This document shows positions 14,108-20,010 of a stretch of 20,010 nt of DNA, one piece after another. The stretch covers positions 1 through 20,010 of the forward strand of contig JAEZHX010000264.1 of assembly GCA_023436765.1 (NCBI GenBank), read 5' to 3'. How positions within the stretch are numbered: position 1 is the first letter of the stretch; the number at the start of each line of letters is the position of its first letter. The notes beneath the pieces are model-generated. The model did not search any database, was not told where the DNA came from, and saw only the letters and a program-made list of their open reading frames with translations. Position numbers and translations under genes: made by a program. This stretch comes from Bacillota bacterium. Its GTDB lineage: Bacteria > Bacillota > Clostridia > Lachnospirales > Lachnospiraceae.

Positions 14108-16138
14108 ATGTCAATAAAACTAAAGATATCAATAACAATCATTAGTATGATCATTTGTTCCGTATTATTTGTTGGAGGTCTTTCCTTAGTAAAATCCTCC
14201 GGCACCATAGAAAGCATGACAAAGACTTCTATGCTGGAATCAAATCTGAATAAAGCAGATATGTTGAAGGCATTGATTGAAAACGAAATGAGAAAGCTTG
14301 CTTTGGTAGCTGAAGAGAAGGAAGTGACAGAAATACTGACACAAGTTTTTGCCGGAGAAGCAGCCGACCCTAATTCTCTAAAGGATTTTAATAAAAAATT
14401 GCTGAAAATCTCTACGGAGGCAGGCAATCTGGAGCACATTTTTATGGTTGACACCAAGGCCAATATCGTAGCGGATAGTGATATCAGTATGGTCGGTAAA
14501 AACTTAAGTGACAGAGCATACGCGAATCAGGTGCTGACTACCGGAAACCCGACCATCAGTGATACTCTTAAATCGAAATCCACAGGTGCTTATGTCGTAG
14601 CACTTAGTTATCCTGTGAAAGTGGAGGACCGCCTGATCGGTTTCGTAACCTCGGCAGTACTGGCCGAAAGCTTTATGAGTTCATTAAAAAATGCAAAAGT
14701 CCTTGGAACCAAGTCCAGCTATTCTTATCTGGTGGACGAGGATGGAACGATGCTGTACCATCCCACTGCCGAGAAAATCGGACAGCCGGTGGAAAATGCA
14801 CAGGTCAAAGAGGTGGTAAAAAGAGTACAGGCCGGTGAAGTGGTTGAACCGGAAGCGATCGATTATGTATTTCAGGGAAAGAAGAAGGCAGCTGCCTATC
14901 AGATCATACCTGAAACAAATTGGATCTTAGTCATCACCGGGGATATGGAAGAAGTGATGCGGCCGGTAACCAATGTCAGAAATGCAATTATAACCTTTGG
15001 AATAGTCATCGCTTTCATTGCATTATGCATAGGGCTGGTGATATCAAACAGGATCACCTCCCCGATCCTCAAATTGACGGAGCTAATCAATAAAACAGCA
15101 AAGCTGGATCTGGTTTATGATGAGAGCTTTCTGTATCTGGAAAAATATAAGGATGAAATCGGCATTATCACCAGGGCAACCTTCCAGACCAGGAAAGAGC
15201 TGAGAGAAATCGTAGGAAAGCTCCAGAGTGTTTCCCATACGGTAATGAATAATGCGGAAAAAATAGAGTTAATCTCAGAACAAATTCAAGAGAATGCAAA
15301 TGATAATTCGGCTACAACAGAGGAATTATCTGCAGGAATGCAGGAAACAGCAGCGGCCTCCGAAGAGATTACCGCAACAACGATAGAAATCAATGAAAGA
15401 GTTGCGGCGATTGCAAAAAGAGCAAAGGATGGAGCTGATGTATCCGGTCAGATCACTGGCAGAGCTGTAAAATTAAAAAAGGATGCTGTTGAATCCACCA
15501 AAAATACGAAGAATCTATATGAAGAAGTAAAGAACAAAATGGAAAGAGCCATCGAAGCTTCGAACCGTATTCAGCAGATCAGTGTGCTGGCTGATACCAT
15601 CCTTTCGATTACAAGCCAGACAAATCTATTATCCTTAAATGCGGCAATTGAAGCAGCCAGAGCCGGAGAAGCAGGAAAAGGCTTTACTGTAGTTGCCAGT
15701 GAGATCAGGAAATTAGCCGAGCAATCCTCTAAGACTGCTTCAGGAATTCATGAGATAGTGAATAATGTATATACATCGGTTGGTGCTATGAGGGAGAGCT
15801 CGGAAGCCATTCTGAACTTTATCGATCAGAATGTTTTGCGGGATTATGAGAAACTAACACAGATCAGCGGACAGTATAATGAAGATGCAATCTTTGTCCA
15901 AAATCTGATGTCTGAGTTTGAAGCCTCTGCTGAGCTCTTAAATAATTCGGTAAGCAGTATTACTATCGCGATGAATGAAGTAGCAACCACAGTGAATGAA
16001 AGCTCTAAGGGTATACAGGATATCGCAGAAAAAACAGTTGATGTGGTTGAAAAAACCATGGAAGAAACCAAGATTGCAGATGAAAATGCTGCAGGAGCGG
16101 CTGAACTTCTTGAACTGGTTGAAAGATTTCAGATATAA
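14108..16138 (+). CDS. Methyl-accepting chemotaxis protein with dCache sensor
   Basis: This 676-residue chemoreceptor begins with membrane span 1 (about 8-30). A double Cache periplasmic-type domain follows (about 35-280; FMVDTKANIVADSD, AYVVALSYPV, SYLVDEDGTMLYHP). Span 2 (about 293-313), a HAMP linker and a long signalling coiled coil come next; the hairpin tip (about 503-530) contains SQTNLLSLNAAIEAARAG and GEAGKGFTVVA. I do not see the RxWY motif of amino-acid-binding dCache domains, so the ligand is open. No C-terminal CheR-binding pentapeptide is present. The ATG at 14108 is chosen because GGGAGGAG (14092-14099) is eight bases upstream; an in-frame ATG at 14057 lies within the previous gene and has no such site. 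No terminator separates it from the c-di-GMP gene, so the two are probably one transcript. Confidence 0.95.
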   Translation: MSIKLKISITIISMIICSVLFVGGLSLVKSSGTIESMTKTSMLESNLNKADMLKALIENEMRKLALVAEEKEVTEILTQVFAGEAADPNSLKDFNKKLLKISTEAGNLEHIFMVDTKANIVADSDISMVGKNLSDRAYANQVLTTGNPTISDTLKSKSTGAYVVALSYPVKVEDRLIGFVTSAVLAESFMSSLKNAKVLGTKSSYSYLVDEDGTMLYHPTAEKIGQPVENAQVKEVVKRVQAGEVVEPEAIDYVFQGKKKAAAYQIIPETNWILVITGDMEEVMRPVTNVRNAIITFGIVIAFIALCIGLVISNRITSPILKLTELINKTAKLDLVYDESFLYLEKYKDEIGIITRATFQTRKELREIVGKLQSVSHTVMNNAEKIELISEQIQENANDNSATTEELSAGMQETAAASEEITATTIEINERVAAIAKRAKDGADVSGQITGRAVKLKKDAVESTKNTKNLYEEVKNKMERAIEASNRIQQISVLADTILSITSQTNLLSLNAAIEAARAGEAGKGFTVVASEIRKLAEQSSKTASGIHEIVNNVYTSVGAMRESSEAILNFIDQNVLRDYEKLTQISGQYNEDAIFVQNLMSEFEASAELLNNSVSSITIAMNEVATTVNESSKGIQDIAEKTVDVVEKTMEETKIADENAAGAAELLELVERFQI

Positions 16139-16195
16139 AAGAAACCAGATAGAATATATAACTTACGCTTTCTTCTACTCCCCCTTCCTATAGAT

Positions 16196-16256
16196 GATTC
16201 GCCAAATGAATCCGAGCATTATTTCTTCGGAATTTCATTTGGCGAATTCTTTATTC
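16196..16256 (+). terminator. Long perfect-stem terminator after the chemoreceptor
   Basis: ATTCGCCAAATGAA (16197-16210) pairs perfectly with TTCATTTGGCGAAT (16234-16247). Inside it TCCGA (16211-16215) pairs with TCGGA (16227-16231), leaving a 2-base bulge and an 11-base loop. TCTTTATT follows. It lies 58 bases beyond the MCP stop. Confidence 0.85.
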
Positions 16257-16289
16257 AGAGTATGATTTATATCATTCACCGAATAGAAT

Positions 16290-16318
16290 TTGACAAATCA
16301 GGCATGGATTGGTATTAT
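16290..16318 (+). promoter_or_regulatory. Near-consensus promoter of the MalT-like regulator
   Basis: A perfect TTGACA (16290-16295) and TATTAT (16313-16318, five of six) are separated by 17 bases. Transcription would start near 16325, giving a leader of about 65 bases. TGGTAT occurs at 16310-16315, overlapping the -10 box, and again at 16327-16332; the same hexamer lies in the kinase promoter region at 8193-8198. Confidence 0.75.
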
Positions 16319-16388
16319 TTACTAAATGGTATAAACTGGAACATGGATAAAATTTGGTGGTAACAACAAAGAGTTTGGAGGGTTTGTG

Positions 16389-19136
16389 ATGTCTGTACCT
16401 ATACTGACGACGAAATTTCATGTTCCAAAGCTTCACGATAAGACGGTTATGCGTACTCAGCTAATCAGGCAAATGTGCGACGGGAAGGATTACAGAGTGA
16501 TATTACTATGTGCGCCCGCCGGCTCTGGCAAGACGACGTTGGTCAGTGAATATCTGTCTGTTAATAGTCATCCGGTTACCTGGCTGTCTCTGGATGAAAG
16601 AGATAATGAGATCAGAACATTCATAACCTACTTCATCGCAGGCTTACAAACGATGGATGAGGGATTAGGCAGCAAAGCATTCGAGGTGCTTTCTTCCCAC
16701 CAATCTATAAGTATGGAAGCAGTGATGACCGAAGCAATGAACGAAATAGCTGCACTATCTTACAGGTTTATCTATGTACTGGAGGATTATCATTTCATCA
16801 ATAAACTCGAGATCAATGCTGCATTGGAATACTTTATTAATTACATGCCTCCGAATGTGTGCCTAATTATCACCACAAGGGAACAGCCAAGGTTACCTAT
16901 CGCGAAGCTGAGGGCAAGGAATCAACTCCTGGAATTAAGAGATACAGAACTTAGATTTACGCAATTTGAAATTGCACAATATTTAAATCGGATGAGACTT
17001 AATGTCACTGAGCAGGAGCTTGAAATTCTGGAAAGGCACACAGAGGGCTGGATCGCCGGGATACAACTGGCTGCTTTATCCATGCAGAGTAACCCGAATA
17101 TTCGTGACGCCTTGGAGCGAACCTCTGCAGGAAATACCTATATCATGGATTATCTGATGGAAGAAGTCCTTAGACGGCAGCAGGAAGAGATTCAACAGTT
17201 CTTATTGAAAACCTCGGTATTGGACCGCTTTTGCGGTGAATTGTGCGATGTTATGCTGGAAAAAGAACGTACCTCAAGCCAAGGTATATTAGAACATCTT
17301 CAATCAGCCAATCTGTTTCTCGTACCTCTGGATAATGAGAGAATATGGTTTCGTTTTCATCATCTGTTCTGTGAATTACTCCGCCAAAGATGGTACAGGG
17401 ACGGATCATTGTCACCGGAGGCTGCGCTATTACATAAGCGTGCGGCAGTGTGGTTTGAGGAGAAGGGCTATACGGAAGAGGCAATTCGACACTATATCGC
17501 TGTGAAGGATTATGAAAAGGCGGCAGATATCATTGAACTGGAATGGTCAGGGATGGATCAGAGCTTACAGAATAATGTCTGGCTCGGATGGGTGAAGATG
17601 CTTCCTACGGATATAATATATAACAGGCCTGTTCTTTGTATCGGTTATGCGTGGGCGTTACTGGATGCCGGTGAGCTGGAAGAGAGTGAACCCATGCTGT
17701 TATATGCCGAACAGGGGATGGATAGATTAGAGAAGGAAGAACAGGAGGGGGTTAGCTCCGGTATTATTGTTATCGATCAGGAGCAATATCGAAAGCTTCC
17801 CGCTACGATCTCCAATGCCAGGGCTTATAAGGCCTCCGCGCTGGGAGATATCAAGGGAGCTATCCGGTATGCGAAGCAGGCTCGTGATCTGCTGCCGGAG
17901 GAGGATCTTTTTACTAGAGAAATTGTGAAGACACTGCTGGGTTTATCCCTGTGGGCGGACGGAGATCTGGAGACGGCATATGAAACGATTGCGCAAGGAC
18001 TATTGAGTCAACAGATGGAGATCATGGTTGCCGTAGTGTTGGCAGATCTCAGAATGGAGCAAGGTAAATTCCTTCTGGCAGAGGAATTCTTAAAGAAGAT
18101 GATAAAGTCAGCACAGGGAGAGGATAAGATGTATCAGCTTCCGATTGCAAGCTTCTATCTAGGGCTTGCCAGAATCAAATTCTGGCAAGGGGAATGGAAT
18201 GCCGGGGATGAACTTATGGAACGAAGCAGGGTGGCAGGAGAAGCCTCAGCATTGCCGAACTGGCGTTATCAATGGATGTTATTAAAGGCACAGAGAATGG
18301 AAATTGAGGAAGCCTATGAGGAAGCGTTGGAGTACCTAAGTGTGGCGGAAGATTACTATTATAGGAATCCGATACCGGATCTGCAGCCGTTAGCAGCGCG
18401 AAAAGCCAGGTTATACCTGAAGCAGGGAAGGATGTCTAAGGCTTTGGCCTGGGTGCAAGAAAGCAGAATTTCAATGACAGATGAGCCGGAGTATCTTCAT
18501 TTATATGAACAGATCACTCTGATAAGAGTCTGTCTGGCAGAGAATGAATTGCGTCAAAGGAAAGACACACAACCTCTTATAGATATGATAGAACATCTGC
18601 TGGAAAAAGCCCGGGTAAGGGGATGGAATAGATACGTCATAGAGCTCCTCGTTCTGCGGACAATCGCCAGTCATAGCACAGGGTATCAGAAAGTGGCTAA
18701 GGAAAGCTTAACCGAAGCGATTCGTTTTTCCGAACCGGAGGAGTACATAGATCCGTTTATGGAAGCAGGTGAACCTTTTATAGAGCTTTTGGTGAGTAAC
18801 CAAGAAGCATCAGCCCGGTCAAAGTTTACCCATAAGATAATAGAAGCAATCAAACATAAGCCTGGAGTATCCGGTAATGCATCGGAGAGGATATCGCAGA
18901 AGTTTAAGGACAAAGAATTAGGGAAATGCGCTAGCAGTCTGGCAGAGCCATTAAGTGAGCGGGAACTGGAGATTCTGCGTCTGATTGCCGACGGATTATC
19001 AAATCAGGAGATTTGTGACAAGCTGTATCTGGCATTAAGCACTATCAAGGGATATAACCAGAACCTGTTCGGTAAGCTGGAGGTGAAGAGCAGAACGGAA
19101 GCGATCAAACGAGCCCGTGAGTTGGACTTATTATAA
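16389..19136 (+). CDS. MalT-like ATP-dependent LuxR-family regulator (LAL/STAND)
   Basis: This 915-residue regulator belongs to the large ATP-binding LuxR (STAND) group typified by MalT. The N-terminal NTPase domain has Walker A with GSGKTT (45-50) in CAPAGSGKTT and a Walker B-like VLEDYH (130-135), followed by a winged-helix region (about 200-350; EGWIAGIQLAALSM). A long tetratricopeptide-like helical region (about 370-830) probably senses the inducer. The C-terminal LuxR helix-turn-helix runs from Leu855 (LSERELEILRLIADGLSNQE). In MalT, ATP and maltotriose drive oligomerisation; the inducer here is unknown. GGAGGG (16377-16382) is six bases before the ATG; the in-frame GTG at 16386 is too close. 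It has its own promoter and terminator. Its targets could be the next gene or distant loci. Confidence 0.92.
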   Translation: MSVPILTTKFHVPKLHDKTVMRTQLIRQMCDGKDYRVILLCAPAGSGKTTLVSEYLSVNSHPVTWLSLDERDNEIRTFITYFIAGLQTMDEGLGSKAFEVLSSHQSISMEAVMTEAMNEIAALSYRFIYVLEDYHFINKLEINAALEYFINYMPPNVCLIITTREQPRLPIAKLRARNQLLELRDTELRFTQFEIAQYLNRMRLNVTEQELEILERHTEGWIAGIQLAALSMQSNPNIRDALERTSAGNTYIMDYLMEEVLRRQQEEIQQFLLKTSVLDRFCGELCDVMLEKERTSSQGILEHLQSANLFLVPLDNERIWFRFHHLFCELLRQRWYRDGSLSPEAALLHKRAAVWFEEKGYTEEAIRHYIAVKDYEKAADIIELEWSGMDQSLQNNVWLGWVKMLPTDIIYNRPVLCIGYAWALLDAGELEESEPMLLYAEQGMDRLEKEEQEGVSSGIIVIDQEQYRKLPATISNARAYKASALGDIKGAIRYAKQARDLLPEEDLFTREIVKTLLGLSLWADGDLETAYETIAQGLLSQQMEIMVAVVLADLRMEQGKFLLAEEFLKKMIKSAQGEDKMYQLPIASFYLGLARIKFWQGEWNAGDELMERSRVAGEASALPNWRYQWMLLKAQRMEIEEAYEEALEYLSVAEDYYYRNPIPDLQPLAARKARLYLKQGRMSKALAWVQESRISMTDEPEYLHLYEQITLIRVCLAENELRQRKDTQPLIDMIEHLLEKARVRGWNRYVIELLVLRTIASHSTGYQKVAKESLTEAIRFSEPEEYIDPFMEAGEPFIELLVSNQEASARSKFTHKIIEAIKHKPGVSGNASERISQKFKDKELGKCASSLAEPLSERELEILRLIADGLSNQEICDKLYLALSTIKGYNQNLFGKLEVKSRTEAIKRARELDLL

Positions 19137-19152
19137 AAATGATTTAGTATTC

Positions 19153-19190
19153 AGATGGATGCTGTCACAGAGTATCCATCTTTTCTTTTA
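19153..19190 (+). terminator. Intrinsic terminator after the MalT-like gene
   Basis: AGATGGAT (19153-19160) pairs with ATCCATCT (19174-19181), extended by GCT with AGT including one G-T pair, around a 7-base loop. TTTTCTTTT follows. It begins 17 bases after the stop. Confidence 0.8.
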
Positions 19191-19306
19191 TATCAAGAGA
19201 AAAAAATAATCATACTAAAGTAGCTAATCGGATCACTTGATTTCTGATATATTGGAGCCAACAGCCATACAAATCATAACGAATATTATGGAGAGGATGA
19301 AGTGAT

Positions 19307-20010
19307 ATGAAAGCAATGAATTATGTGAGACAGGGATATCCCGAAGAAGTATTTAATTTAATCCAGATAGCCACTCCATCAATCGAAGAGGATGAGGTAC
19401 TGGTTAAAATCTCAGCCGCCCTGGTTACAGCCTCGGATTGCATCAGCAGCTCAGGCTCTTCGGCTCTTGCCGGTATGTTCAGCGGTAAGAAATCGAAGCT
19501 TAAAATCCTGGGTGTGGAGTTCTCGGGAGTTGTGGAGGCGGTAGGGGATAGGGTGAAGCGGTTTAAGGTAAATGACTGTGTGTTTGGCTCAGCTGGACTA
19601 AAGTATGGTGCTTACGCGGAATACATCAAAATCAAGGAAGATGCGGTACTCTTACCCAAACCGGACTCGGTAGATTTTGATGAAGCAGTAGCTTTAAGTG
19701 ACGGAGGGCTAACAGCATATAATTTCCTGATTAATAAGGCTAAGCTCGAATGAGGGCAAAGGGTATTGATTAACGGGGCCGCCGGAGCAGTAGGTACCTA
19801 TGCTGTACAGCTCGGTAAGCACTATGGGGCTAAGGTAACCGGAGTATGCAGTGCATGTAATTTTCCTATGCTTAAGGAGCTTGGTGCAGATCAGGTCATT
19901 GATTATACGGCGGAGGATTTTACGAAGAATGGCGAAACCTATGATGTGATCTTTGATGCAGTCGGGAAGCTGTCCTATACAAAATGTAAGCAATCCTTAA
20001 GTCCCCGGGG
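19307..20010 (+). pseudogene. Quinone-reductase-like medium-chain dehydrogenase broken by an in-frame TGA, 3' end off window
   Basis: The frame from 19307 encodes the GroES-like half of a zinc-free medium-chain dehydrogenase (quinone oxidoreductase type; LGVEFSGVVEAVGDRVKRF, FGAYAEY-like KYGAYAEYI, GGLTAYNFL). It meets TGA at 19751-19753 after 148 codons. The same frame continues without another stop to the window end and encodes the expected Rossmann half: GQRVLINGAAGAVGTYAVQL, with the NAD(P)-binding GxxGxxG, then LGADQVIDYT and YDVIFDAVGK. In relatives the residue before GQ is usually Lys, Arg or similar, so one change such as AGA to TGA would explain the stop. GGAGAGG (19290-19296) precedes the ATG by 10 bases. 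A GAGGG at 19752-19756 lies nine bases before an in-frame TTG at 19766, so reinitiation giving two chains is conceivable. A sequencing error is also possible. Confidence 0.8.

Noticed and set aside
19751..19753. TGA read as selenocysteine
   Set aside because: The position is a domain linker where relatives carry Lys or similar, not a redox Cys, and no convincing SECIS-like hairpin is evident directly after it.

Overview
All genes in this window lie on the + strand. The features suggest a low-GC, Gram-positive anaerobe of the Lachnospiraceae type (relatives of Lachnoclostridium, plant-fibre degraders). The signs are AT-rich spacers, strong AGGAGG-type ribosome binding sites, intrinsic terminators with T-tracts, sigma-A-like TTGACA/TATAAT promoters, YesN-type and MalT-type regulators, and cytoplasmic glycosidases of the GH95 and GH51 families. 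The taxonomic call is an inference from protein style; there is no rRNA or marker gene here.

Region 1 (1-8107) is a plant side-chain catabolic cluster. After an upstream gene's terminator comes a strong promoter (213-242). It is followed by a type B carboxylesterase, a GH95 enzyme, a GH51 alpha-L-arabinofuranosidase, an MFS transporter and a small serine esterase, closed by a strong terminator at 8081-8107. Internal promoter candidates precede the MFS and small esterase genes, and a perfect palindrome overlaps the MFS stop codon. None of the hydrolases shows a signal peptide, so they probably act in the cytoplasm on imported, esterified oligosaccharides. The GH95 protein has Thr, not His, two residues before its Asn-Ile-Asn catalytic motif. 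This points to alpha-L-galactosidase rather than fucosidase activity, and L-galactose, arabinofuranose and esters occur together on complex glucuronoarabinoxylan.

Region 2 (8185-16256) is a signalling block. A membrane histidine kinase with an extracytoplasmic ABC-type substrate-binding domain overlaps a response regulator with an AraC-type DNA-binding domain. After a terminator and a GC-rich hairpin come a membrane PAS-GGDEF-EAL cyclic-di-GMP enzyme and, 31 bases on, a Cache-type chemoreceptor. Together these could link sensing of a small solute to transcription, c-di-GMP level and chemotaxis.

Region 3 (16290-20010) holds a 915-residue MalT-like ATP-dependent LuxR regulator with its own near-consensus promoter and terminator. 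It is followed by a quinone-reductase-like medium-chain dehydrogenase whose frame is broken by one in-frame TGA and which runs off the window end.

I found no tRNA, rRNA, CRISPR array, insertion sequence or phage gene. The most notable points are the Thr-type GH95 enzyme and its cluster, the kinase/YesN-type pairing, the broken dehydrogenase, and several regulatory palindromes and hairpins. I did not see evidence for a wholly new system.
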